From NCBI GenBank assembly GCA_963824595.1, contig CAWGPY010000001.1, forward strand, positions 496,001 through 560,000: 64,000 nt of DNA. The letters run 5' to 3'. The notes under the pieces are model-generated. The model saw nothing but the letters and a program-made list of their open reading frames with translations. It searched no databases and was not told the DNA's origin. Positions 8,298-17,552 of this stretch are shown here, piece after piece (the first letter of the stretch is position 1; the number at the start of each line of letters is the position of its first letter). The stretch is from Cybelea sp963824595 (lineage in GTDB: Bacteria; Vulcanimicrobiota; Vulcanimicrobiia; Vulcanimicrobiales; Vulcanimicrobiaceae). The position numbers were made by a program, and so were the translations under genes.

Positions 8298-8312
8298 TTG
8301 ACATCCTGTCAA
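8298..8312. promoter_or_regulatory. Palindromic site TTGACA-tcc-TGTCAA
   Basis: A perfect 6+3+6 inverted repeat 84 bp after the WYL regulator stop. It could be an operator, or a -35 hexamer on either strand, but no good -10 box is seen 16-18 bp away on the plus strand. Confidence 0.35.
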
Positions 8313-8392
8313 TGGCGCTCGCGTCGGAGTCCCCGCCGCGGGACCGTTTACCTCGACGCGCAGCTTCGCTCGGAGAGAGGCCAGAATTACGA

Positions 8393-8422
8393 AACCCGTC
8401 GCGGCTTTCACCGCGGCGGGTT
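8393..8422. other. 12 bp stem-loop in gene-free stretch
   Basis: AACCCGTCGCGG (8393-8404), a 6-base loop (CTTTCA) and CCGCGGCGGGTT (8411-8422) form a 12 bp stem with one G-U pair. There is no downstream T-run, so it is either a non-canonical terminator or part of a structured RNA. Confidence 0.45.
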
Positions 8423-8573
8423 CCGACGTATTCACTCACCTGCCTCGCCTGTTTGGCTACCATGCGGAAGCCCCACTGACGCCGGCGCGGCGGTTTGACC
8501 GTTGCTGCGGAATCACCGCTCATCGCAATGTTTCGCGCGTTTGCATTGGTCGCGAACGATACGTTCGTCACAC

Positions 8574-8610
8574 TTCGAAATTGAATTCGAAGCTTATGAA
8601 TCGTAGCATG
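8574..8610 (+). promoter_or_regulatory. Candidate sigma-70-type promoter with overlapping inverted repeat
   Basis: TTGAAT (8582-8587), a 17 bp spacer and TAGCAT (8605-8610) form a plausible promoter reading towards the secreted-protein/hutH genes. CTTCGAA (8574-8580) and TTCGAAG (8587-8593) form an inverted repeat whose 6 bp centre covers most of the -35 box, as expected for an operator. Confidence 0.4.
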
Positions 8611-8742
8611 CGGCTGGCGGAATCGACAAGCGGCCGCTTGGGGAATTCACAACCTGTCCACAATTTTTTTTCGTTATGCACAAAACGCTCGGCGTTGCTG
8701 CTGCGCGGGTAGGTTCGCGCGTCCCAGCGAAGGGAGCCGCCG

Positions 8743-9216
8743 ATGGTATTCTTGGCAGTCGCGATGCTCGCGCAGAGCTATTTTGGAGGGTTGCCGATCG
8801 ACGGGATCCGCTGCGATCGCACGGAGGGCGCGGCGGAGCACGTCCACGCGTCGCTGCAGCTGTACGAAAGCGGTCGTGCGGTGGCCGTGCCGGCGAACAT
8901 CGGCATGCCGCAGGCCGCCGGGTGTCTCTACTGGATCCACACCCACAGCGGCGACGGAATGATTCACATCGAGTCGCCGGTAAAGCGCTCGTTCACGCTA
9001 GGGCAGTTCTTCGACATCTGGGGGCCCGACTTGAGCTGGACGAAGGCCGCGAGCCTCAGTGCGCCGCACGGGCAGCGCCTCTCGATCTGGGTCAACGGGA
9101 AGGCCTGGCACGGCAGCAACCCGCGAGCGATCGTGTTGCGCGACCGCGAGACGATCGTGATTCAGAGCGGTCCGCCGTTCGCGAAGCCCGTCGTTCCCGA
9201 CTGGTCGCAGTTTTGA
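8743..9216 (+). CDS. Small exported protein of unknown function, upstream of hutH
   Basis: A 157-residue protein behind a clear ribosome site (GAAGGGAG). The hydrophobic start MVFLAVAMLAQSYFGG could be a signal peptide or anchor. The body has a histidine-containing stretch (WIHTHSGDGMIHIESP, about residues 64-79), a single Cys25 and Cys61, and a predicted all-beta pattern. I do not recognise a named family. Its stop overlaps the hutH TTG start, so the two are probably translated together, but a role in histidine use is only a guess from position. Confidence 0.72.
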   Translation: MVFLAVAMLAQSYFGGLPIDGIRCDRTEGAAEHVHASLQLYESGRAVAVPANIGMPQAAGCLYWIHTHSGDGMIHIESPVKRSFTLGQFFDIWGPDLSWTKAASLSAPHGQRLSIWVNGKAWHGSNPRAIVLRDRETIVIQSGPPFAKPVVPDWSQF

Positions 9217-10751
9217 CCGCTGTCGAGATCGACGGCCGGCACCTCACCCTCGAGCAGATTGACGCGGTAGCCGGCGGAGCGCCGGTAACGATCGCCCCCC
9301 CCGCGCGCGAGCGGGTAACGCGGGCGCGCGAGTTCGTCGAACGCAGGTTCGCGGGCGGCGAGACCATCTACGGCGTCACGACCGGCTTCGGGCGGCTCGC
9401 GAACGTGTCGGTCGCTCCGGCCGACGCCGTTGCGCTGCAGCTGAACCTTGTCCGCAGCCACGCCGCCGGCACCGGCGAGCCGCTCGCGGTTCCGCTCGTC
9501 CGCGCTGCGGGCGCGCTGCGGGCGAACTCGCTTTCGGCGGGCCATTCGGGCGTGAAGCCCGAGACGCTCGACCTCATCGTCGCGATGCTCGATCGCGGTG
9601 TGACGCCGGTGGTGCCGTGCCAAGGGTCGGTCGGCGCCAGCGGCGACCTGGCGCCGCTCGCGCACATGACGCTCTCGCTGATCGGCGAGGGCGAGGCGTT
9701 CTACCGCGGGGAGCGGCTGCCTAGCGCTGCGGCACTGAAGGCCGCCGGCCTCGCGCCCGTCGCGCTCGGCGCGAAGGAAGGCCTCGCGCTGATCAACGGG
9801 ACGCAGGTGATGACGGCGATCGCCGCGCTCGGCGTCCTGCGAGCCGAACGCCTCGCGGCTGCGGCCGACGTGATCGGCGCGATGTCGCTCGAGGCGTATC
9901 TCGGCACGGAGCGCGTCTTCGACCGCCGCCTCAACGATCTGCGCCCGCACCCCGGCCAGGAGTTCGTGGCGGCGAACTTGCGCGCGCTGCTCGACGGGTC
10001 GCAGATCGTGGCGTCGCACGCGGACTGCGACCGCGTCCAAGATCCGTACTCGTTCCGCTGCATCCCGGTGGTGCACGGCGCGGTGCGCGACTCGACCGCG
10101 CACGTGCGCCGCGTCACCGAGATCGAGGCGAACTCGGTGACCGACAATCCGCTCGTCTTCCCCGACGACGGCGAGTTCATCTCGGGCGGTAACTTCCACG
10201 GCGAGCCCATCGCCCTCGCCATAGACTTCCTCAAGCTGGCGATCTCGGAGCTGGCGTCGATCGCCGAGCGGCGCCTCTACCTGCTGCTCAACGCGGAAGA
10301 CCGAGGGCTGCCGCTCTTTCTCACCGAGCGCCGCGGCCTGCAGTCGGGGCTGATGATCGTGCAGTACACCGCGGCCGCGCTGGTCAACGACGACAAGGGG
10401 CTGGCGTGGCCCTCGAGCGTGGACTCGATACCGACCTCGGCCGGGCAGGAGGACCACGTCAGCATGGGCATGACGTCGGCGAACAACCTGCAGCGCGTGC
10501 TCGACAACGTCGAAGGCGCGCTGGCCTGCGAGCTGCTCGGCGCGCTCGCGGCGACCGACTTCCGGCGACCGCTGCGGTCGGGGCGGGGCACCCATGCCGC
10601 GCACTCACTCGCGCGCGAGACGATCGCGCCCTTGACCGACGACCGCCCGCCCGCGCCGGACATCGCCGCGGGCCGCGAGCTGATCCGGTCGCAGCGGCTC
10701 GTCCGCGCCGCCGAGGCCGCGACCGGGCGTCAGCTCACAGCGACACGTTGA
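9213..10751 (+). CDS. hutH: Histidine ammonia-lyase
   Basis: A 512-residue enzyme that deaminates L-histidine to urocanate, the first step of histidine degradation, in the cytoplasm. The self-forming MIO cofactor triad Ala-Ser-Gly sits at 142-144 in GSVGASGDLAPLAHM, and YGVTTGFG (53-60) carries the conserved catalytic Tyr. A TTG at 9213 overlapping the upstream stop (TTGA) gives the normal family length; no ATG or GTG gives a better start. The 3' end overlaps the convergent TonB-type receptor by 17 bp. The remaining hut genes lie beyond that receptor, at 14.7-18.8 kb. Confidence 0.95.
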   Translation: MTAVEIDGRHLTLEQIDAVAGGAPVTIAPPARERVTRAREFVERRFAGGETIYGVTTGFGRLANVSVAPADAVALQLNLVRSHAAGTGEPLAVPLVRAAGALRANSLSAGHSGVKPETLDLIVAMLDRGVTPVVPCQGSVGASGDLAPLAHMTLSLIGEGEAFYRGERLPSAAALKAAGLAPVALGAKEGLALINGTQVMTAIAALGVLRAERLAAAADVIGAMSLEAYLGTERVFDRRLNDLRPHPGQEFVAANLRALLDGSQIVASHADCDRVQDPYSFRCIPVVHGAVRDSTAHVRRVTEIEANSVTDNPLVFPDDGEFISGGNFHGEPIALAIDFLKLAISELASIAERRLYLLLNAEDRGLPLFLTERRGLQSGLMIVQYTAAALVNDDKGLAWPSSVDSIPTSAGQEDHVSMGMTSANNLQRVLDNVEGALACELLGALAATDFRRPLRSGRGTHAAHSLARETIAPLTDDRPPAPDIAAGRELIRSQRLVRAAEAATGRQLTATR

Positions 10752-13700
10752 ACTGCAGGTAGGCGTTAAACGGGTTCGGTAGGACGAACGCGTTCGTGTC
10801 GGCGTACGCCGGGATGAAGGGCTGTTTGAACGCCGGATTGAGCCCGACGCCGTTGGCCCCGCGGTCGTTCGGCGACGTGCCGTTGTAGAAGTTCGAGACG
10901 TAGTAATAGTTTGTTTGATACCCGCACGTGTAGCTGTTCGGCGGGTACTGTTTCGTCCAGGGCTCCGACGAGCCGCCGAAGCACGCGTTGAACAGATTCG
11001 CGAGCAGACCGGTCACCTTCACGCGCGGCGTCAGCTGATAGCCGAGCTGCAGGCTGAAGTTGATCTGACTGGGCTCGCGGAACGCGCCGAAGGTATCGAA
11101 CGAGCCCGTCTCCGGGTTTGGAATGAAGAGCGAGCCGGGCGACGTTCCGCTCTGTGTCGCCGCCGAGAAACAGGTCGTGTAGTCGGCTTGGAACGGGTTC
11201 TTGGTGTGAATCGGCGAGTTGACGAACCCCGCCGAGTTGCTCTTGCAGACTCGCGGGTCGTTCCCGTAGACGTCGGACGGATTTCCGTAGGTGGATCCTT
11301 CGTTGAACGTCAGCGCCGGCGTCACGTTGAACTTGTTGTGCTTGTAGTTCACCAGAATGCTGGCGACGTTCGGCGAGATGTAGGCGTAGTCGAGGCCGAC
11401 CGGGTACCAGCCGTCCCGATCGAGCAGCGGCTGCGGCTTCATCGCGTAATATGGATTCCAGATCGGTGGATTGTATCGCGGCTTCAGCGCAACGCACTTC
11501 GGGTCGGGATAGACGTTCCCGAGGTGATTCTCATAGCACTGCGAACCGCCGCCGGCCTTGGTGAGGCCGTTAAAGTTTTGGATGTCCTGATTGTAGGAGT
11601 CGATCGGATTGATCGAGGTGCCCGGAAAATTGGCCCATCGTTCTGCGGCGTTGGTGTACGTGTACGATATTACGAACGACAGGCCGTTCTTGGTGAAGTC
11701 GCCCTTGGTAAACTCCGTCTCGAAACCGGCGACGCGCTCGACCCCCGAGTTCAAGCCGCCGGCCAGCCCGAAAGGCAGCCCGATGCTATAAATCTGGTTC
11801 GTCGCGTAGCGATAGTACGGCGTCACCTTGATGGACATGTCGGTGCCCTTGAAGCGCCGCTCGTACGAAAGGTCGTAGTTATCGGAGTACTGCACCAGCG
11901 GATCGTGGCGCGGCGTCGTATAGCCGTACTGCCAGAAGGCCTGAAAGAGATCGAAGGCGAGATTGTTGTCTTTGGCGTTGTATTGGACCTGATAGGTCTG
12001 CGGCTCTTGCGCGTAGCGCCCGGCCGACAGGCGCAAAACCGTGTCGGGATTGAGGCTGTACGTCATGCCGAGCTGCGGCGTGAACGCGTAGTCGTTGATC
12101 GTAGGGCTGTAAACGTTGCTCAGCAGCAGATGGCCGTTCTTTCCGTCGGGGTGGACGGTCTGAACCGGGTGGGCCGGAATCGAGTTGTCGACCGGACAGG
12201 TAAAGCCGACGAACGGAATCGGCGGGCGGCCGCTCGCGGGAGGCGTGGCGATGAAGTACGGCGACAGCGTCGCCGGGTTGTAGCAAAACTCGCGCTGCCC
12301 GGCCAAAAACCAGAAGTTCTGACCGTTGTTCGAAGTATTGCTCAGGTTGTATCCGTAGTCTTCTTCGCGGAGCCCGAGCTGGACGTTCAGCTTGTCGGTG
12401 GGATTCCACTGATCTTGCAGCGCCACCGCGTAGAAGTTGGGCTCGACCGTGTTGAGAAATCCCGAGTTGCCCGTGAAGGTGACCTGCCAGTTCGCGCCGG
12501 GCACGACGGCTCCGGGCGCCGGGTCGACGAACGTGCCGCTCGTCAAGGGACTGTTGCACGGCGCCGGCTGACCCTGCTGGTAGACTTGGCCGCCCTTATA
12601 GATGGTGCCGGTATAGAAGGCGAAGCACTGTTTTCCGTTCGTTAAATTCGTCGCGCTCGTGTAGGGGTTGTTGTTGAAGTTGGTATTGTTGTAGCGGTTG
12701 GTCGAGGCGTCGACGTAGTTCGCGTCCAGCGTCACCAGGTGCTCGGGGCTGAGCTGATTGGCGTACGTAAACGACAGGCCGCGCGTGTGGGACTCGAGCT
12801 CGTAGTCGTAGCTGAGGCCGCCGAAGCCGAAAAACGGCGTGCCCCAGCTCAGCGCGCTGGTCTGCAGCCAATCCGAGTAGAACGTGTAGCCGTAGATTCT
12901 AAAATAGGCGTTCGACCCGATGTTGTGCTGGTATTGAACCTTGGCGATGGACGCGTTGTTCGAATAGGAATCGCGGTTGTCCGGAGGCACCGCCGAAAAC
13001 GTGCCGGCCGCGCATTGGCCGGGGACGGGGGTGGCGCCGTAAAAACCGTAGGGATCGACGTTGGCGCAGCGGCCGCCGGGCGAGCCCGGAGCAAAGTAGG
13101 CGATCGGCTTCAAGGCCGACGCGTTCTGCCCGAAACGCGTTCCGCTCGGCCAGGTCACGAAATCGGGCCAGACTTCCGGCACCGTCTCGCCGTACACCAC
13201 CTGGCTGAGCTGCGTGATGACGTTGGGGCCGAGGTCGTTCATCGAACTGTAGAACCCGGTCTGGAGCGACACGACGTTGTAGAGAACCTGGATGTCGTCG
13301 CGGCCCGAGTCGCGCCGGTGAGGAATGCCGAAGTGGAGGTTGACCACGTTTTCGCGGTCGGCGAGGTTCGACACGCCGAAGGCGTTGTACGCGGGCGTGA
13401 TCGTCTGATAGCAGCCCGGGTTGTGGCCGAGCCCGTCCTTGCGCAGCGTGTTGACCGGCAGCGGGACGGAGCCAGGCATGCCCTGGTATCCGAAGGGGTT
13501 GTAGACCGGCGACGGATTGGGCCCGTCGTAGAACGCCGGATTGCTCGGGAACGAGTAGGTGCACGTGGGGAACACGCCGCCGAAGTACTGCCGGATAGTG
13601 TTGAACCCGATCGCGGGATAACCCCACACGTTGCCGAGATTCGACCCGTTGAACTGGTCGAGGTAGCGGAAGTCCTGATTGTAGCCGCCGATGCCGACGT

Positions 13701-14556
13701 AGTAGGAGAAGAGCCGGTCGGGGGTCGCACCGCCGGCTTCGACCTGCAAGTTATGATAGTACGTCGTCGTGCCGATGCCGCCGCTCACCGAGGCATAGCC
13801 CGGGTACGTGCCCGTCTTGATGACCTGATTGATGAAACCCGCCAATCCCGACGTGCTTTCGCCGGCAGTCCCGCCGCCCGCGTAGACCTGCAGTTCTTGC
13901 TGGCCGAGCGTGCCCGCCGTGCTTCCGGGATAGTTGTCAAACGACCGGTTGACCGGCACGCCGTCGAACTCGTAGCCCACCTGGTCGAAGTTGCCGCCCC
14001 GGATGTATACGACCTCATTCCAGCCTTGCTGGTTAGGGGGCACGAACGTACCCGGCACCGTCGCGATGGCCGAATACGCGTTGTTCAGGTTGCCGCCGCC
14101 GCCGATCCCCGCCGCGGCCGCCGTAACCGCCGCGTTCACGGAGTAGACGTCGCTGGTCGTACCGGACTTGACGAGGTCCATGTTCGACCGCGAGGTGACG
14201 TGCGCGATCGTCCGCAGCGACGGCACGAGCGTGACGCGGAGCGTCTGCAGCTGATCGGCGAAAACGGAGATGCCGGTCAGCGACGACGTCTCGAAGCCAT
14301 CCTTCGCGGCGGAGATCGTGTAGGTGTCGGGCGCGAGCGAGAGCAGCGCGAACCGTCCGGCCGCATCGGTGGTCACGGCCACGGTCTGCGATGGGCTGGC
14401 GGCGACGACGCGCACGCCCGCGATCGGGGCCTTCGTGGTGCCGTTGACGACCGCGCCGGTGATGGACCCCGTCGTGCCGGCGAACGCCGGGCCGGGGGCG
14501 ACGAAAAATCCACCGGCGAGAGTGAGAAGAAAGAGCGACCGCTTAAACGAGTGCAT
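10735..14556 (-). CDS. TonB-dependent receptor with N-terminal carboxypeptidase-regulatory-like domain
   Basis: A 1273-residue outer-membrane receptor. A signal peptide (MHSFKRSLFLLTLAGGFFVAPGPAFA) precedes a CarboxypepD_reg-like beta-sandwich (about residues 28-115: GSITGAVVNGTT...YTISAAKDGFE). Then come a plug domain (about 130-250; YIRGGNFDQVGYEFDGVPVNR is a typical plug motif) and a long Tyr/Asn-rich beta-barrel ending ...NAYLQFNVSL. The layout resembles Oar-type receptors that import oligomeric or peptide substrates. It sits antisense between hutH and hutU, which suggests but does not prove uptake of a histidine-containing nutrient. Start ATG 14556 has only a weak GGGG site. Confidence 0.9.
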   Translation of the reverse strand: MHSFKRSLFLLTLAGGFFVAPGPAFAGTTGSITGAVVNGTTKAPIAGVRVVAASPSQTVAVTTDAAGRFALLSLAPDTYTISAAKDGFETSSLTGISVFADQLQTLRVTLVPSLRTIAHVTSRSNMDLVKSGTTSDVYSVNAAVTAAAAGIGGGGNLNNAYSAIATVPGTFVPPNQQGWNEVVYIRGGNFDQVGYEFDGVPVNRSFDNYPGSTAGTLGQQELQVYAGGGTAGESTSGLAGFINQVIKTGTYPGYASVSGGIGTTTYYHNLQVEAGGATPDRLFSYYVGIGGYNQDFRYLDQFNGSNLGNVWGYPAIGFNTIRQYFGGVFPTCTYSFPSNPAFYDGPNPSPVYNPFGYQGMPGSVPLPVNTLRKDGLGHNPGCYQTITPAYNAFGVSNLADRENVVNLHFGIPHRRDSGRDDIQVLYNVVSLQTGFYSSMNDLGPNVITQLSQVVYGETVPEVWPDFVTWPSGTRFGQNASALKPIAYFAPGSPGGRCANVDPYGFYGATPVPGQCAAGTFSAVPPDNRDSYSNNASIAKVQYQHNIGSNAYFRIYGYTFYSDWLQTSALSWGTPFFGFGGLSYDYELESHTRGLSFTYANQLSPEHLVTLDANYVDASTNRYNNTNFNNNPYTSATNLTNGKQCFAFYTGTIYKGGQVYQQGQPAPCNSPLTSGTFVDPAPGAVVPGANWQVTFTGNSGFLNTVEPNFYAVALQDQWNPTDKLNVQLGLREEDYGYNLSNTSNNGQNFWFLAGQREFCYNPATLSPYFIATPPASGRPPIPFVGFTCPVDNSIPAHPVQTVHPDGKNGHLLLSNVYSPTINDYAFTPQLGMTYSLNPDTVLRLSAGRYAQEPQTYQVQYNAKDNNLAFDLFQAFWQYGYTTPRHDPLVQYSDNYDLSYERRFKGTDMSIKVTPYYRYATNQIYSIGLPFGLAGGLNSGVERVAGFETEFTKGDFTKNGLSFVISYTYTNAAERWANFPGTSINPIDSYNQDIQNFNGLTKAGGGSQCYENHLGNVYPDPKCVALKPRYNPPIWNPYYAMKPQPLLDRDGWYPVGLDYAYISPNVASILVNYKHNKFNVTPALTFNEGSTYGNPSDVYGNDPRVCKSNSAGFVNSPIHTKNPFQADYTTCFSAATQSGTSPGSLFIPNPETGSFDTFGAFREPSQINFSLQLGYQLTPRVKVTGLLANLFNACFGGSSEPWTKQYPPNSYTCGYQTNYYYVSNFYNGTSPNDRGANGVGLNPAFKQPFIPAYADTNAFVLPNPFNAYLQFNVSL

Positions 14557-14616
14557 GTTCGACCCCGAGAGCAGAGTGGGCTACATGCGTTGGCGCTGTT
14601 CGTGCATCGCCCACCG

Positions 14617-14648
14617 TTGTCATTCTAAGCGCACCGCGGTCGAGGGGC
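14617..14648 (+). repeat. Diverged short dispersed repeat
   Basis: TTGTCATTCTAAGCG followed by CACCGCGGTCGAGGGG matches the consensus TTGTCATCCTGAGCG...GTCGAAGGG with a few changes. It lies in the divergent intergenic region between the TonB-type receptor and hutU, which otherwise shows no clear signal. Confidence 0.55.
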
Positions 14649-14694
14649 GTGACGGCAAAGGGCGCCGGGAACGCTTGCGAGAATTGCGCCGCAC

Positions 14695-16353
14695 ATGAGC
14701 GTCATCGCCCGCCGCGCTCCCGTTCGGGCGCCGCGCGGCACCGAAATTTCGTGCTTGGGCTGGCCGCAAGAAGCCGCGCTGCGGATGTTGATGAATAACC
14801 TCGATCCCGACGTCGCCGAACGCCCGGAGGACCTGGTCGTTTACGGCGGCAACGGCCGCGCGGCGCGGTCGTGGGAGGCGTTCGACGCCATCGTTCGTAC
14901 GTTGCGCCGCCTGCGCGGCGACGAGACGCTGATCGTTCAAAGCGGCAAGCCGGTCGCGGTCTTCAAGACCCACGCGCGCGCCCCGCGCGTCCTCATCGCC
15001 AACTCGAACCTGGTCGGGAAGTGGGCGGACTGGAGCGTCTTCCGCGAGCTCGAGGCGAAAGGCTTGACGATGTACGGCCAGATGACGGCCGGCTCGTGGA
15101 TCTACATCGGCACGCAAGGCATCGTTCAAGGAACGTACGAGACCTTTGCCGAGCTGGCGCGCCAGCACTTCGGCGGCTCGCTCCAGGGCCGCGTCACGCT
15201 GACGGCCGGAGTCGGCGGCATGGGCGGCGCGCAGCCGCTGGCAATCGCCATGAACGGCGGCATCGCCCTGGTGGTCGACGTGGACCGGTCGCGCTTGGAG
15301 CGGCGGCGCGACCTGCGTTACCTCGACCGCGTCGCCGACTCGCGCGAGGAGGCGCTGCGCGAGGTGGACCGCGCCAAGGCGACGGGCGAGGCCCTCTCGG
15401 TGGGTTACGAAGGCAACGCGGCCGAGGAGTTCCCGCGCCTCTACGACCTCGGTTTTCGTCCCGACGCCGTGACCGATCAAACGTCGGCGCACGACCTGCT
15501 CAACGGCTACGTTCCCGCCGGCCTCTCGTTCGAACGAGCCGCAGAGCTGCGTAACCGCGATCCGGACGAGTATCAGCGACGCGCGCTGGAGAGCTGCGGC
15601 GCGCACGTCGCCGCCATGGTTCGCTACCTCGACGCGGGCGCCGTGGTGTTCGACTACGGCAACAACATTCGCGCGCAGGCGCAGCGGGCGGGTTTCGCCC
15701 GCGCCTTCGCGTTTCCGGGGTTCGTGCCGGCCTTCATCCGGCCGCTCTTCTGCCGCGGCTCCGGGCCGTTTCGCTTCGCCGCGCTCTCGGGGGATCCGGC
15801 CGACATCGCGCGCTGCGACGAGAAGCTGCTCGAGTTGTTTCCCGCCGACGCCTCGCTGGCGCGCTGGCTGCGTCTCGCGCGCGAACGCGTTTCGTTTCAA
15901 GGGCTGCCGGCGCGCATCTGCTGGCTGGGTTACGGCGATCGCGCGAAGGCCGGGCTCGCGTTCAACGACCTGGTGCGCGACGGTGCGGTCGGCGCGCCGA
16001 TCGTCATCGGGCGCGACCACCTCGACACGGGCAGCGTCGCGTCGCCGTACCGCGAGACGGAGTCCATGCGCGACGGCAGCGACGCGATCGCCGATTGGCC
16101 GATCCTCAACGCGCTGCTCAACACCGCGGCGGGCGCTCACTGGGTGAGCTTCCATCACGGCGGCGGCGTCGGCATCGGTTACTCCCTGCACGCGGGCATG
16201 GTGGTCGTTGCGGACGGCAGCGACGACGCGCGCGAACGGCTCGGCTGCGTGCTGACGACCGATCCCGGGATGGGCGTCGTTCGCCACGCCGACGCGGGCT
16301 ACGAGATCGCAATCGAAACGGCGGACGCGAAGGGCATCGATTGGCGTCTCTGA
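14695..16353 (+). CDS. hutU: Urocanate hydratase
   Basis: A 552-residue NAD-dependent enzyme (family about 550) converting urocanate to imidazolonepropionate. Family signatures run throughout: EAALRMLMNNLDP, VVYGGNGRAAR, QSGKPVAVF, NSNLVGKWA, MYGQMTAGSW, the NAD-binding TAGVGGMGGAQP, ARICWLGYGDRAKAGLAFN and HHGGGVGIGYS. It starts a tight hut operon, its stop overlapping the hutI coding start. ATG 14695 follows a weak GAGAA. Confidence 0.97.
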   Translation: MSVIARRAPVRAPRGTEISCLGWPQEAALRMLMNNLDPDVAERPEDLVVYGGNGRAARSWEAFDAIVRTLRRLRGDETLIVQSGKPVAVFKTHARAPRVLIANSNLVGKWADWSVFRELEAKGLTMYGQMTAGSWIYIGTQGIVQGTYETFAELARQHFGGSLQGRVTLTAGVGGMGGAQPLAIAMNGGIALVVDVDRSRLERRRDLRYLDRVADSREEALREVDRAKATGEALSVGYEGNAAEEFPRLYDLGFRPDAVTDQTSAHDLLNGYVPAGLSFERAAELRNRDPDEYQRRALESCGAHVAAMVRYLDAGAVVFDYGNNIRAQAQRAGFARAFAFPGFVPAFIRPLFCRGSGPFRFAALSGDPADIARCDEKLLELFPADASLARWLRLARERVSFQGLPARICWLGYGDRAKAGLAFNDLVRDGAVGAPIVIGRDHLDTGSVASPYRETESMRDGSDAIADWPILNALLNTAAGAHWVSFHHGGGVGIGYSLHAGMVVVADGSDDARERLGCVLTTDPGMGVVRHADAGYEIAIETADAKGIDWRL

Positions 16354-17552
16354 TCGTCCGTGCCAAGACGATCGTCACGTGCGACACCGAGACTCCACAG
16401 TGCGGAATCGACTTCGACGCGCTCGGCCGGGTCGACGACGCCGCGATTCTGATCGAAGACGGGCTCGTCTCGTCGGTCGGCAAAAGCTCTGCCGTGGAGG
16501 GGGACGGCGACGTCGTCGACCTGCGCGACTGCATCATCTTTCCCGGCTTCGTGGACGCACACGCGCACCCGCTGTTCGCGGGCGATCGCGAACCCGATTT
16601 CGCCGCGCGGCTGCGCGGCGAGCGGCCGCCGCTCGGCATGCTCTATACGGTCGAGCGCACGCGCGACGCTCTGCTCGATCCTGCGGCGTTCTACGAGCGC
16701 ACGATCCAACCGCGACTCGAGACGATCCTGGCGCACGGCACGACGACCCTCGAGACGAAGACCGGCTACGCGCTGCACAAGCCGGGCGAGGCCGAGCTGC
16801 TCGACCTGATCGCGCGCCATCGGGCCGACGTCGACGTGCCGAACCTCGTGGCCACCTTTCTCGGGGCGCACGCGCTCCCGCCGGAGTTTTTGCGCGAGGA
16901 GGCGTTCGTCGACTATCTGATCGATCAGGTAATTCCGGCGGCGGCGGCGCACGGCGCGGCGTACGCCGACGCGTTCTGCGAACCCGGATTCTTCTCGGTC
17001 GCGCAGACGCGCCGCTATCTGGACGCGGCGCGGCTGCACGGCATGCGTCTGCGGGTGCACTGCGACGAGATGGCGTACGGCGGCGCCGCGGCGATGGCCG
17101 CCGAGCTCGACGTCGACGCGGTCGACCACTGCAACTTCATCGAGGATCGCGACGTCCGCGCGATCGCGGAGCGCGGTATCGTAACCGTCGCGTGCCCGGC
17201 GACCATCGCGTATCTCGACCTGCCGCGGAGCGTACCGGCGCGCGCGCTGCTCGAGGCCGGGGGTATGGTCGCGCTTGCCAGCGACTACAACCCGGGAACG
17301 TCGCCGTGCTTCAATCTGCAGACGGTGGCGTACTTCGGGCGCAAGCTCTTCGGACTCTCGGCTGCCGAGTCGCTCTACGGCGTCACGCGCGCCGCGGCGC
17401 ACTCGCTGCGCGTCGAGGCCGGCCGGCTTCGTCCCGGCGCTCCCGCGGATTTCGTTGCTTTGCGCCTCGATTCGCCGGACGAGTTCGGCTGGCAGTTCGG
17501 CGGCAACCTCGCCGCGGCGGTCTTCAAGAAGGGCGTGATCGTGGCGGCATGA
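16341..17552 (+). CDS. hutI: Imidazolonepropionase
   Basis: A 403-residue amidohydrolase that opens the imidazolone ring to formimidoylglutamate. Metal-binding HAHPLFAG follows FPGFVD; HCDEM and DHCNF carry further active-site residues, and ASDYNPGTSP is the family's diagnostic C-terminal motif. A TTG at 16341, overlapping the hutU stop by 13 bp, gives the usual length; no ATG or GTG is available before conserved sequence. The stop overlaps the next ATG (ATGA). Confidence 0.95.
   Translation: MASLIVRAKTIVTCDTETPQCGIDFDALGRVDDAAILIEDGLVSSVGKSSAVEGDGDVVDLRDCIIFPGFVDAHAHPLFAGDREPDFAARLRGERPPLGMLYTVERTRDALLDPAAFYERTIQPRLETILAHGTTTLETKTGYALHKPGEAELLDLIARHRADVDVPNLVATFLGAHALPPEFLREEAFVDYLIDQVIPAAAAHGAAYADAFCEPGFFSVAQTRRYLDAARLHGMRLRVHCDEMAYGGAAAMAAELDVDAVDHCNFIEDRDVRAIAERGIVTVACPATIAYLDLPRSVPARALLEAGGMVALASDYNPGTSPCFNLQTVAYFGRKLFGLSAAESLYGVTRAAAHSLRVEAGRLRPGAPADFVALRLDSPDEFGWQFGGNLAAAVFKKGVIVAA

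Larger units (their letters stand above)
8215..8742. other. Gene-free stretch with several palindromes
   Basis: This 528 bp gap has no convincing gene. It holds a hairpin resembling part of the structured repeat (8231-8270), the palindrome TTGACA-tcc-TGTCAA (8298-8312), a 12 bp stem-loop (8393-8422), a candidate promoter with an overlapping inverted repeat (8574-8610) and a T-rich tract near 8665-8672. A 95-codon minus-strand frame (8571-8284) lacks any recognisable feature and was not called. Confidence 0.6.

Noticed and set aside
8298..8312. TTGACA at 8298 as a plus-strand -35 box
   Set aside because: No acceptable -10 hexamer lies 16-19 bp downstream.
8284..8571. 95-codon minus-strand frame in the gap before the hut locus
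   Set aside because: Biased composition, no ribosome site, no recognisable motif, and it covers palindromic regulatory-looking DNA.
12739..14628. 629-codon plus-strand frame opposite the TonB-type receptor
   Set aside because: Shadow frame; the receptor on the minus strand has signal peptide, plug and barrel features.
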